Source: Mallotus nudiflorus
Lineage: Eukaryota > Streptophyta > Magnoliopsida > Malpighiales > Euphorbiaceae
Direction: 5' to 3'
Assembly (NCBI GenBank): GCA_947683625.1
Contig: CANTUR010000844.1
Coordinates: 170,213 to 234,212 of the forward strand
Length of the DNA: 64,000 bases
Shown here: piece by piece, positions 35,471 to 46,699 of the stretch
How the letters are laid out: each line of letters starts with the position of its first letter
Numbering within the stretch: position 1 is the stretch's first letter
The notes under the pieces: generated by a model
Databases searched by the model: none
The model's input: the letters and a program-made list of their open reading frames with translations, nothing else
What the model was told of the DNA's origin: nothing
Translations under genes and position numbers: made by a program

Positions 35471-36600
35471 ATTGATTCTCAAAAGGCTGAGAAAAGAAAT
35501 ATATATGGGTCAGTGAGAGCAAAACTTAAGATGCAGAGAATGGTGAATATTATGTGAAGAGCAATGAGTTAGTCTATAAGTTTTTGGTTCATATGATTAT
35601 GATTATGGTACTCCTAGCAGACAAAACCTACATAGTACTACTTTTTTGAAGTAGGAGTTGGATCCCTCTCAAATATTTATTTTCTTAAAACAGAACGCAA
35701 TGAAATTAATAATATATATAAGTAGTGGCAAGTAATGACTTATCCTGTTGTACGTAGTTTTTTAATTATTTTTTAACAAATTGGGCAGTATTTACAACGC
35801 AAGACCTTTTTTAAAGAATTTTGATGGTGTTTAAAATATTAAATAAAACTTTGTCTAAGAATGTATGAATAAATTGACAGAAAATTATTTTAATTTAATC
35901 AAAAGTTTTAGATTTAAATTCTAGATATGTAATCATTTAAAAATTTTTAAAATAAACTTTTATTGTCTTTCAAAATTCTTTTAAAGTCAAATTTAAATTA
36001 GTCAGATTTTAAAAAATATTAAATAATGGGTGGCTAGAAAAAAAAATCAAACAAAACTTTAGGTACAGAGACTACAAATATAAACAAACAAAATAATCTC
36101 AATTACAAATCCAATTGATTAAGTAAAGTGACAGCTAAAACTTTATTATTAAATCTAAATAATCTAAGCTAGTGATTTTTTTAAACAACTCTAAATATTC
36201 TTTCATTAGGTATAGGGATTTTTACATAAATATTCAAAAAATACCTCATATTTTTTAAAATTTCAACCCTATTATGCAAAGGCTAATTCAATTCATGAAT
36301 AGAACTATAAAAATAATTAATATTTTCTAATAACTAATTAACGCAATTCTATGTATAATGAAATTTAAATTTTTAACTATATTTATAATAGACTAATTAA
36401 ATTAGAATGATTTTTAATATAAAACTATTAATTTTTATTCATTATAATTAGAGCGAAATTTTATTTTTAAAAAATTTTAAAATGACTAGAATATAGGTTA
36501 TGAAAATATATGAAACTCATAGTATTTTTGTTTATTTTTATTTTATTTTTATATTTTTTATTTAATTTTATATATTTTTAATTTTTTTTCCATCTATGAA
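35471..36600. repeat. 5' flank of the intact CNL, duplicated
   Basis: No gene. 35471-35800 matches the flanks of the other CNL copies and must carry the promoter of the intact gene. 36040-36240 matches 15180-15400, and 36240-36560 matches 58880-59240. Mostly AT-rich beyond 35800. Confidence 0.7.
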
Positions 36601-37002
36601 ATAATCTCTTTTATTTTTGTTTGACTTAAATTCTTGGAACTATGGTGGCTTTAGTCCATCTCCATATAAGACTTTAAAATGCTTTTCTCATTGGGATCAT
36701 TTTGAACTTCAGAGGGGATTTTGAGCTTTCAATATTTGCCTAAAATTAAGGTGAGTCTACCATAAATTACTGTACTTTTTAAATTCTGAATTCAACACAT
36801 TCCAGTTCAGTGTTATTAATAGTAATAAGAGTCAAACTTTAACATTTGAATGTTAAAATTGTGTATTCTATTCTACACAATTTAATTAGATCAGTCAAAG
36901 TTTAGTTGGCTGTGGATACTACTGATCGTTTAGTTAAAAAAATTATGTATTTCATGGACTTTATACATGTAAAATTAAAAGAACCTTTTTTTTCCCCAGC
37001 AG

Positions 37003-37040
37003 GCTGTGGATGAGCAATGCTATACGGCATAAGTGCTATC
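37003..37040 (+). pseudogene. CHX exon stub fused to CNL sequence, fragment D
   Basis: After intron-like sequence (36680-37002, polypyrimidine tract and AG at 37001-37002), the exon encodes AVDEQCYTA and then a stop, as in 59668 onward. At 37040 it stops abruptly within CTATC, where the paralogues continue CTAGTGC, and joins the reverse strand of a CNL first exon. Confidence 0.75.
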
Positions 37041-37081
37041 AGAGCTCCTTTCACCACAGATCCGAGGAAAGCCTCAGCCAT
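37041..37081 (-). pseudogene. CNL copy 4, first 14 codons only
   Basis: Minus-strand ATG at 37079-37081 gives MAEAFLGSVVKGAL, the start of the Rx_N domain, with the ancestral ATGGCTGAG. 37082-37460 is the usual CNL 5' flank. The rest of the gene is missing; the coding sequence breaks at 37041 directly into CHX sequence. Confidence 0.85.
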
Positions 37082-37460
37082 AATGATCAGTTGATTCTCA
37101 AAAGGTTCAGAAAAGAAATATGGGTTAATGAGAGGAAAACTGAAGATGCAGAGAATGGTCAAAACTATTATGTGAAGAGAAATGAGATAAGCTATAAGTT
37201 TTTGTTTCATATGATTATGACTATGGTTGACTAACTCCTAGCAGACAAAAGCTACCAAGTACATGTGCTTCTTTTTTGAAGTAGGTGTTGGATCCCTCTC
37301 AAATATATATTTATTTATTTATTAAAAAACAGACGGCAAAGAAGTTAGTAATATATATAAGTAGTGGGTTGGTACTTCAAAGAAATATGTTTTTTATTTG
37401 TTTGATTATTTAAAGACTGAACAATGACTCAATTATTTTTTTAATAAATTAGGTAATATT

Positions 37461-37681
37461 TATTGAGTAAGTAAATATTTTAATTGTATATATTAGAAAG
37501 TAAATATTTGTATATAATTAGAAATAAAGTTTTTATTATGTTTAGGACGTTATTATATTTCTAATTAGAATATAATTATGATTCCTATATGTATATATAA
37601 GAATTGTAACGTCTGTTATGAATATATCAAAAAATATTTCTTTTGAATTTTCTTTTTTTTTTCTCTTAATTTTATTTTTTA
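37461..37681 (+). repeat. 5' LTR of the copia element
   Basis: Pairs with 41982-42176; its first bases are worn (TATTGAGTAAG against TGTTGAGGAAG in the 3' LTR). Divergence of the two LTRs, including indels, implies an old insertion. Confidence 0.9.
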
Positions 37682-40600
37682 TGGTATCAGAGTATATCCA
37701 TTGAAATTAATTTTTTTTTTCTTGTGTTAAATTCTTGAAATTGTATTTTTTTTTCTCTTCAAAATTCTTTGAATCCCTTGAATTTTCGAATTCTTACTAC
37801 CGAAAACACTTCCATCATATCATATGGAACACCTAATTTTATTCAAACTCTTTAAGATAATTTATTTCTGGCGAGTTGGAGCCAGAAATAAATCTGGCTT
37901 TCTTAATGGCGCTACACTAAAGCCACTAGCATGAGATAAAGCTTTGGAGACTTGACTTCTTGATAATAATCCAGTCAAAAGTTGGCTGATTGATTCCATG
38001 AGTCCAACATTGATATAGAGATTCATCCGTCTTGCAACAGCAAATGAGATATGGGATGTTGTCCCAAAAACCTTCTATGATGGATCTGATGAAACTCAAT
38101 TGTTTGAATTAAACTGGAAATCATTCACAAAACGTCAGAATGGTAAGCCATTACCTACATGTTATAATGAACTGGTTGAAATATTTTAGGAAATTGATGC
38201 TCGGACGTGTGCACAAGGGGAGGATGTTAATGGAATAGTGTCACTCCACAAACATATTACCTGGCTTCGAACACATATTTTCTTAGCCGGGCTTAATTCA
38301 GAATTTAATAATGCTCGAAGTGAAATACTTTGTAAGGATCCACCACTTGATCTCAAGTCTAGTTATGTATGTGTGCAGAGAGATCACAACCAGCGCCATA
38401 CAATGGAAGAGCTAAAGATACTGCCAAACCATGTTGTACTTATAGTAGCTTAGATTCATCCCCAGTTCAAAGGGAAAGTACCAAGTAAGTCCATCATATA
38501 CACCTGTACTCATTGTGGCGAAGTTGAACACTTTAAGGAATGGTGCTATTAAATTGTGAGATATCCGGAATGGTGGAATTTCAATAAAAAAGACCTTGTA
38601 AAAAGATTAGAAAGTTGTAATTGCCACCTCTAGTGAGACTAAACCAAGTGGTGATCTTAATACAACATCATGTATGATAAATCTTACTCGAAATAATATA
38701 TGGATTATTGATATATGTGCTACTTATAATATGGCAAACTCCATTTATCATCCTACATTCATTCGACTATCAACCCAACAAAATATTCTGACTGCTAATT
38801 GAGACATAGCACCAGTCACTGATGAAGGATCAGTATCTAACTTCGACTCTCTTAATCTAGATACTATTCTTATTGTTCCATTTCTTTCCTGTAAGTTACT
38901 ATCTATTGGCCAAATCACTAAAACCTTGAATTGCACTGTCAAATTTTGGTCTAATTATTATGTATTTTAGGACATTGTAATGCACCAGATTCTTGGCTCT
39001 CATGTTAAACATGGAAAGTTGTATTATCTTGATTTGCATGGTGATCCTAGTCAAGTCAATAGGGTTGGTAGACATTGCTCGGCCAAGACCAAGTTATTTT
39101 ATGGCATCATCGTCCTGGTCATCTTTCTTTTTCATTATCTTAGACAAATAAAATCGAAATTATTTTTTGAGTACCATAGACTCATAATTCAAGTGTGATA
39201 TTTTTAAATTGGAAAAAAGCCACTAAATCTCATCTGTATCGAGTTATAATAAAAATTCAATTTTATTTATGACCATTCATTTTGAAATATGGGGACCTGC
39301 TCGAATTCCTACTCTATTTGATGCTTGATACTTTGTAACCTTTATTAATGAATGTACCTGAATGACCTAGGTATCATTACTTTCAAATAAGGGAGATGTG
39401 TGCTCTACGTTCTGAGATTTGTATAAAATGGTGGCTACATAATACCAAAGTAAAATTCAAGTCTTACAATCTAATAATGGTGGAGAGTATCTTAACTTGG
39501 CTTTAAATTTATTTTTCCATAAACAGGGCTTTTGCCACCAAACATCCTGTGTCGACACTCCCTAACAGAATGGTATAGCTGAACGAAAGAACTAACATTT
39601 ATTGGAAGTCATCCAAGCATCATTGTTTGACATGAATGTTCCTTGAGAATACTAGGGAAAGGCTGTTCAATCTGCTGTATATCTCATAAATCGGACATCG
39701 TCAAGAGTGCTCAATTTTAAAACTCCTTTTCAAAAACTTCAGGCACTTGTCATAGCTCCCCCTCTCAATAATCTAGAGCTCTGAGTCTCTATATACTTGG
39801 CATATGTTTATTAGTAACTCGATGAATTAGATCCTCGAGCTACCTAGTGTATCTTTGTTGGCTATGTGGATTTACAAAAGGGATAACGATGTTATTATCC
39901 GAATGTAAAAAACATGTATGTAACTCGGGATGTTTAGTTCCATGAAAACACTCCTTTCTTCTTTTACTCTAAGTGGTCTCTTCTGGGGGAGCATTCCGAG
40001 TGTTCCAAATATTTTGAGTATTTTAGATGTCTTGAGTCTCGCAAACATTTTGAGTGTTCCAAGCATCTCACCTGGATAAACATTTGAAGTTCTGAATGTA
40101 CCAAATGTTCCTTGCATCATTTTACTTAGATAGACATTTGATGTTTTGAGCATCTCACTTGATAATATAATTAAAGATTATCCAAGTAAAAAAGATAGTA
40201 CATCTTCCCAACCCACACTAGAAGCTGAAGAAATTCTGGATATGCATAATGAGGTAAACTTGTCTCCCCTAGTAAATCCAAATACTAAGCCTCATTATCC
40301 TTCTATAATCAATAGAGGGATTTCGAAAAAATAATATGGTCAGGATCTTCATGCCAAAGCTAAATATTCTATCAATAATTTCATATCAACTGACTGTTTG
40401 TCTAACTCACTTGCATTTATTATAAATCAATTATCTATTATATTTATTTTGAGTAATGTGTAGGAGGCTTTAGCTGATCTGGATTGGAAGAAAGCCATGA
40501 ATGATGAAATGGAGGCATTGTAGAAAAAATACACATAGGATCTTGTCCCTCTCCTTGAAGGAAACAAAAAGGTAGGGTGCAAGTGGATATTCACTATCAA

Positions 40601-41981
40601 ACTCAATTCAGATGGAAGCATTAATTGATATAAAGCTTGGTTGGTAGTAAAGGAATATATTAAGAAGTATGAAATTGACTATGAAGATACGTTTGCCCCA
40701 GTAGCAAAAATGAACACCATCTGAGTTCTTATTTCATTAGTTGCCAACCTGGACTGGCCACAATGACAATTTGAAGAGAAGAATGCATTTTTAAATGGAA
40801 CCATAGATGAAGAAGTGTATATGGATCTAACACCTGGAATAAGATGTACTGATCGAGTATGTAGACTAAAAAAGGGATTGTATGGACTCAAGTTATCACC
40901 TTGAGCATAGTTTGTATGACTCTCAACTTTCATGAGAAAGCTCAGATATAAGCAAAGTGATATTGATCATGCACTATTCATCAAATAGAAGTTAGGTAAA
41001 GTCACTGCTCTGATTGTGTATGTTGATGATATGGTGATCATTAGGAATGATATAAGTGAGACAACAATCTTGCAAAGATAGTTAGCTACCAAGTTGAATT
41101 TAAGGATTTAGGTAACTTAAAGTATTTTTTAGGAATTGAAGTTGCAAGATCAGCTCAAGGGATTTCCCTTTGCCAACGAAAGTATGCAATGGACCTAATG
41201 ATAGAGATGGGCATGCTTGATTATAAGCCAGTCGAGACTCCAATTTAAGTAAACCATGGACTTTCAGTCCTAGGAGATCAAGTCCCAACTACTAAAGATT
41301 AGTATCAAAGGCTGGTAGGAAGGTTGATTTACTTATCTCATACCCAGCCAAATATTGCTTATGCAGTAAGTGTTGTAAGTTAGTTCATGCTTTTTTCGAG
41401 TAAAGAACACGTGGGTGCAGTATACCGAGTATTAAGATATCTAAAGTCTTCTTCGGGCAAAGGTTTTTTCTTTAGGAGAAATAAGGATTATGAAATTACT
41501 GGCTATACTGATGCTGATTGGGCTAGAGATTAGATTGATCGAAAATCAACATTTGGGTACTTTACGTTTGTTGGAAAGAATTTAGTTACTTGGAAAAGCA
41601 AGAAACAAAAAGTCATACGAAGGTCAAGTGTTGAAGTTGAGTTTAGAGGAATGGCTCATGAAGTATATGAGTTGCTCTGGATAAAGCAAATTATTCAGGT
41701 TCTAGGACTAAAACATCCGAAGCCTATATTATTGTATTATGATAATAAGGTAGACATAGTAATTACAAACAATCCAGTTCAACATGATTGAACTAAGCAC
41801 GTAGAGGTTGATAGATATTTCATCAAAGATCATCTGAACCAAGGAACAATTGATCTTCCATTTGTTTCTTCTCAAACTCAACTAGCTAACATCCTTACAA
41901 AGGCTGTATTCAAAAAATTGTTCTACAACTCACTTGGCAAGTTGAGAATGATTAACATACATTCACCAACTTGAGGGGGAG

Positions 41982-42176
41982 TGTTGAGGAAGTAAATATT
42001 TTAATTGTATATATTAGGAAGTAAATATTTGTATAAAATTGGGAATAAAATTTTTATTTTTTTTAAGATGTGATTATGATTTCTATATGTATATAAAGAT
42101 TGTAATCTCTCTTATAAATATATCAAAAAATATTTCCCTTGAATTTTCTCTCTTTTGCTCAAAATTTTATTCTTTA
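41982..42176 (+). repeat. 3' LTR of the copia element
   Basis: Follows the purine tract directly and ends in TTCTTTA before the ATATT target duplication. Confidence 0.9.
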
Positions 42177-42181
42177 ATATT

Positions 42182-42723
42182 TGCAATACATTTAGTGCAT
42201 TTATAGTGCTCAAAATTTTTATTACTTTGGAATTTAGTTGCTAAACTTCATTTATTTTTCTCAACTATCAAACTTCTATTATACATATTATGTATCAATC
42301 ACTTAATTAGATTTTAATAATATAACAATCGACAAAAAAAATATTTGAAAAATATTGGCTATAGTTATCCTTAACCTCAACCTTGTGAAGGCTCAATTTA
42401 GACAATAGGCTGCATTCTAAAATTCACAATACAACCTGCATTTTAATACATACATGTATATAAATTAGGTCTCACAAAAACAAAATAAACAATAAAAATA
42501 ATTAAGTATATTTAAAAATATAGAAAATAGGATTAATATAAAACAAACACAAGACATACGGTTGCACTTTGGTTAAGGTTAAGTAGAAGAAATTTTTTTA
42601 AAAGAATTTTGATGTTTGTTTAATCTTTAGGTAAAGAGACTACATAGATAAGAAGAGAAAAATAATATGAATTAGAAATTCAATTCATTAAGTAACGTGA
42701 TAACTAACTTTATTAAGTCTAAT
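42182..42723. repeat. Host sequence between copia and Tat elements
   Basis: Continuation of the duplicated CNL 5' flank (matches 5850-6110 and then 15150-15300). No gene. It ends at TAAGTCTAAT where the Tat element begins. Confidence 0.75.
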
Positions 42724-43128
42724 TGATAACTTGTTTCTGGAACTCTTGAGCTTAAGATCCTGCAATCAATGAACAGAGGGCAAGGTAAGAGGTGGGGAAA
42801 GTCCCCACAAACACTCTGATGCCTCAATCAGAGAATAGAAGTAGAGTTTGTATAAAGAACTAGGAACAATTAGAATATGAGAGAATGAGATCATCTAGAA
42901 TGAGAGGTATAGGGTCTTATTTATAGTGATGCTTAAACTTGAAAAGAGTAGGATCCCTTGTGAGATAGGAATCCTAATCCTAGTAGGAGAGTATCCCTTC
43001 TTTGCTTAGGAATCCTCTTCGGGGTAGAGTCCTTTTCATGAACAGATTCTATTACCTTCCCTAACCGAGCAACCCTATTTAAAAAACAAAAACCTTTAGT
43101 TAAACAGGAATATATATAAGCGATATCA
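42724..43128 (-). repeat. 3' LTR of the Tat element (left end)
   Basis: Begins TGATAACTTG and ends GATATCA, nearly identical to 51871-52276 apart from scattered substitutions; a TATTTATAG-like box lies at about 42918-42926. Confidence 0.92.
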
Positions 43129-43399
43129 AGAGTCCCCCCTTTCAGGTAAATTTGGATATTTATGTCCATTGTATCTGAGTAGAATATAACATGTATGCTT
43201 CTATAGAGAAAATAGTTAGGTATTGCACAAGTACATATGAAGGTGAGTTGAGGTGGCCAACCTTAATCACAGGAAGAAAGTAAAGCTCGGTATAGAGTCT
43301 TAAAACCATCTTGTTTGCTGAGGTGTCATTTGCACTTTTAGAGCACACTAAATCTATAAGATCGAGTGTAATAGATTATCCTGTCCGTGTAAAAATGAC

Positions 43400-43985
43400 G
43401 TGACAGAACCAGTCATCACTAAATTTATGATGCTCGGTGCAAGGACGTGAGGCTTACATGCTTGGAACCTCAGTACTATAAAAGCAACTTGGGTCCCAGC
43501 TTCAGTTACTAGACTTAGATGCTCGGTGTAAGGACGCGAGGCATAGATGCTCAGTACAAGGAAACGAGGCTTACATGCTCAAAACCTCAGTACTATAGAA
43601 GCGACTTGAGGGTGCTAGCTTCAGTTACTAGACTTAGATGCTCGAGGCTTAGATGCTCAGTGCAAGGACGCGAGGCTTACATGCTCAGAACCTTAGTACT
43701 ATAAAAGTGACTTGAGGGTGCCAGCTTTAGTCACTAGACTTAGATGCTTGAGGCTTAGATGCTCGGTGCAAGGACGCGATGCTTACATGCTCGAAACATC
43801 AATATTATAGGAGCGACTTGAGGGTGCTAGCTTCAATCACTAGACTTAGATGCTTGAGGCTTAGATGGTCGGTGCAAGGACGTGAGGCTTACATGCTCGA
43901 AACCTCAGTACTATAGAAGCGACCTGAGGGTGCCAGCTTCAGTCACTAGACTTAGATGGTCAGTGCCTTAGAAGCGCGGCTTGAG
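43400..43985. repeat. 106-bp tandem repeat array in the Tat element
   Basis: Units starting at CAGTTACTAGACTTAGATG or variants lie at 43503, 43622, 43728, 43834 and 43940. The last four intervals are 119, 106, 106 and 106 bp. Each unit carries shorter sub-repeats of GCTTAGATGCTCGGTGCAAG. The array sits between the antisense ORF and the 3' LTR. Confidence 0.92.
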
Positions 43986-44492
43986 TGCCAAATATTTGGA
44001 GTTTGACGAAAGCATAGCTCGAATGCTTGTTCTGAGTAAATAGAAAAAGAGCTTGGTAAAAATATGGGCAGGCCGAGGCATGGCAATGTCTCTTTGATTC
44101 TTAGGGATTTGAAATTTGAATCGTGTGAGCGATGCGTCTTTTCGTGTGTCAATAAATGAGATGTTTTCATTGTCGTCATAATGATCACTCGATTAATGAG
44201 TTTCACTTTTCCTAATTTGCCCTAAATGATATAAGGAGAAGCGAAGTAGTGATAAGGGCAATTAATGGCGTGTTTCCAAATTGTTCTGTAACTCTATAAA
44301 TATCTTTATGTTTGTCAACTGATGTATTTTGCCCTTTTTGTTTTGCCATTGTCGCATTTGCACTGCTACTGTTGCTTTCTTCTTATCTGCTATGATCTTT
44401 GCACTTTATAACCAGGTGATCTTTATTTTTCTCCTTCTTTTTCCTATTTCCTTTATCTTTTGTGCATATTTTTCTTCTTCATAGAAAACATT

Positions 44493-46298
44493 ATGGCATC
44501 GAGGGAAAAGGTTAGTTCCAACTTGTTTGTGTTGAAAATAGATGATGAACTGCTAGGGTGGTACCCATGGCGGTTATGTATTCCTACCAATTACACCCTC
44601 CACACAGTAGATAGGAAGTTTAGGGCTCATACCCCTTTGTTAGGGTTTAGTAGACTAGTGGTATATTTTGACTAAGTAGATGGGGGTTTAAAATTTCCAT
44701 TAGATTCCTTTGTTAAAAGATTCATGAATAAGCATAACATAGCGCCTGGTTAGCTCCATCTGAATAGCTATAGAATTCTGACTGGGTTCATCCAACTGAT
44801 GCATAAAAAGGGGAAGGAACTCGATTTAGACATTTTTCAATATCTGTATAGTCTGGCTAGGAATAAAGGAGAATTGATATTTTCCCTATTAGCCATTCCC
44901 AACCATACCTTTTTTGTAAAGCTTCCAGACCTTCATAAGAAGTGGAGGCATAATTTTTTTGCCATTGAGCACCCGTTGGACTTCGTGGATGTCTGGCAAA
45001 TATGGTCTGATGAATGCCACAGGGTAAAATGGCCTATGAGACTTCTCGATCACGATGTGGAGATGGTTTTGTAGCTTTATCTCGATAGTCTTGCCGAACC
45101 TCGATCGATTGAGGATGTATCCAAGAGATACCTGTGGAGAGTCTATCCAGACCGTGTTCATTCTGCTAGTATGTTTGTGTTACTTAAAGGTATCCTTATA
45201 ACTTTCTCTATGTTTTTAATTATAGATGGTTGACTTTTTTTATTTTGCGGGTGGGATTTCCCTTCTAGCTGATGAGTCGGTGTCTCCGAAGGAAGTACAT
45301 GCATCCCCTTCTCTAAAACCTAAAGCCCTTATGGCATCTGAAGAGACAGCCATCGATCCTAAAGGCAAAGTTAAAGTTGAATCATCCTGTGTTAAGAAGG
45401 GAGGTCGGCAGAAAATGTGGCTGATCGAGCAGGACTCTGATGCTGAGGGGCTCGATAAAGATATATACATCCAACTTCTGAGGTTGTCCGAGTGTTTGGA
45501 TATAAGGGGGTGGATGCTGAATAAAATAAAGCCTCCAAGTGAAAGATCAGTATGCTGAGTCACTGAGGTTGCCAGTGTATATTCAATGCTGGTTTAAAGA
45601 GGGTCTGGATGGACTGATTGACTCGAGGATCGGTCATTCTTTAGAAGTAAGTGAATGTTGTTACTTGCACTATTTACTAACACTTGTACTTATGTTTAAC
45701 ACAAACTTCTCTTATCATAGATGACCCAGGGCTTGCTACTGGCCAAGGACCAATATTTCTACTTGAAAAGCCAGTACAATCTGAAGGAGACGGAGGTCAG
45801 GACAATAGCTAAAGTGCACTAGAGCTTTGCTAAAAAAAATATGCAGATGCAAAATCTGAGGCTGAGGTAGGCCATAATGAAATCACCGATCTGAAGCATA
45901 GTCAAGGTTAATTAATGAGGAGGATTAAAAAGCAAGATCTCCAGATTGCAAATCTGGAGAGGAGGCTATTTGAGGTTGAGAAGTCCCAAGAAAATGACAA
46001 AAGATCCTACCAAAACATGGTAAGGGGATTTCTCAAGGCCTACAGGTTTGAATGTAGGAGGATCCTCCTCTCCCAGAATCCTGAGTTAGACTTAGGAGTG
46101 CTGGATAAAATAATGCCAGCAAATCTGGCAAAGATTGATATGGAGGAGGATGCTCTTCGAAAGGCAAGTACTTTGCATACGATGAATAATGTTAACTCTA
46201 CTACTGCTGTAGAGCCTACTAAGCCTTCAAATACCGTTGATACTGTATCCCCATCCGTCTTTAGGCCTGATGGTCCGGATGTACAAGTTATAGAATAG
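44493..46298 (+). pseudogene. Antisense ORF of the Tat element (Transposase_28-like)
   Basis: This ORF runs opposite to gag-pol, between integrase and the 3' LTR. From ATG 44493 one frame runs to 45189, interrupted only by TAA (44673), TAG (44751) and TAG (45072), all explicable by C-to-T change of CAA or CAG. It contains GLKFPLDSFVKRF, then NIAPGQLHLNSYRILTGFIQ, a pattern I know from the PF04195 putative gypsy-type transposon family. Later open pieces (45226-45558, a GT-AG-like interval 45648-45720, and 45915-46298) are charged and coiled-coil-like (IKKQDLQIANLERRLFEVEK). Antisense extra ORFs are known in Tat elements; their role is not established. A possible very short intron at 45190-45225 is doubtful. 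Confidence 0.7.
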
Positions 46299-46699
46299 GA
46301 ACCTTTCTCATCTTTTTTTTGTAACCAATCGATTATAAAAACATTGTTTCTTTAATGAAGAGATACTTTATTGAATATATTTCTAAGTATAATTTATTGA
46401 TAGTATTTTTTTGAGGCAATATAAGTTTTCTGAGGCAATCTAATTTCCAAAATTGTGGCAGCTCTTTGCCTCCTCTGTCTCTTAGTTTGTATGTTCCCTT
46501 ATTTGTGTGTTTTGAGATTTGATACGGGCCTTCCCAATTTGGACCTAGCTTGCTAGTTTTTGAGTTGCCTTTGCCAATATCTGCCCTTTTGAGTACCCAG
46601 TCTCCTAATTTAAACTATCTTGGGTGACACCGCTGGAGATGATATCGTGCCACCCTTTGCCGATGTGCTTTTGTCATAGTTATTGCCCACTCTTGCCTT

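Larger units (their letters stand above)
37461..42176 (+). mobile_element. Ty1/copia LTR retrotransposon, degenerate, complete ends
   Basis: LTRs of about 221 bp (37461-37681) and 195 bp (41982-42176) are flanked by the target duplication ATATT (37456-37460 and 42177-42181). The primer binding site TGGTATCAGAG follows the left LTR (initiator Met tRNA type), and the purine tract GAGGGGGAG precedes the right one. Internal order is gag (about 37860-38450, knuckle near 38510-38550), protease remnant WIIDICATYNM (38700), integrase with NNGGEY in place of the usual DNGGEY (39476-39490), reverse transcriptase (40460-41240, YVDDM at 41017-41031) and RNase H (YTDADWA at 41502-41525). This is the copia order. 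Many stops in every domain show that it is dead. Confidence 0.93.

Noticed and set aside
35471..35482. Four extra N-terminal residues for the intact CNL (start at 35482)
   Set aside because: The codon at 35480-35482 is TTG on the minus strand. The first ATG in the frame is at 35468-35470, so I start there.
43400..43985. CRISPR-like array
   Set aside because: Units are contiguous 106-bp repeats with no unique spacers, in a plant retrotransposon.
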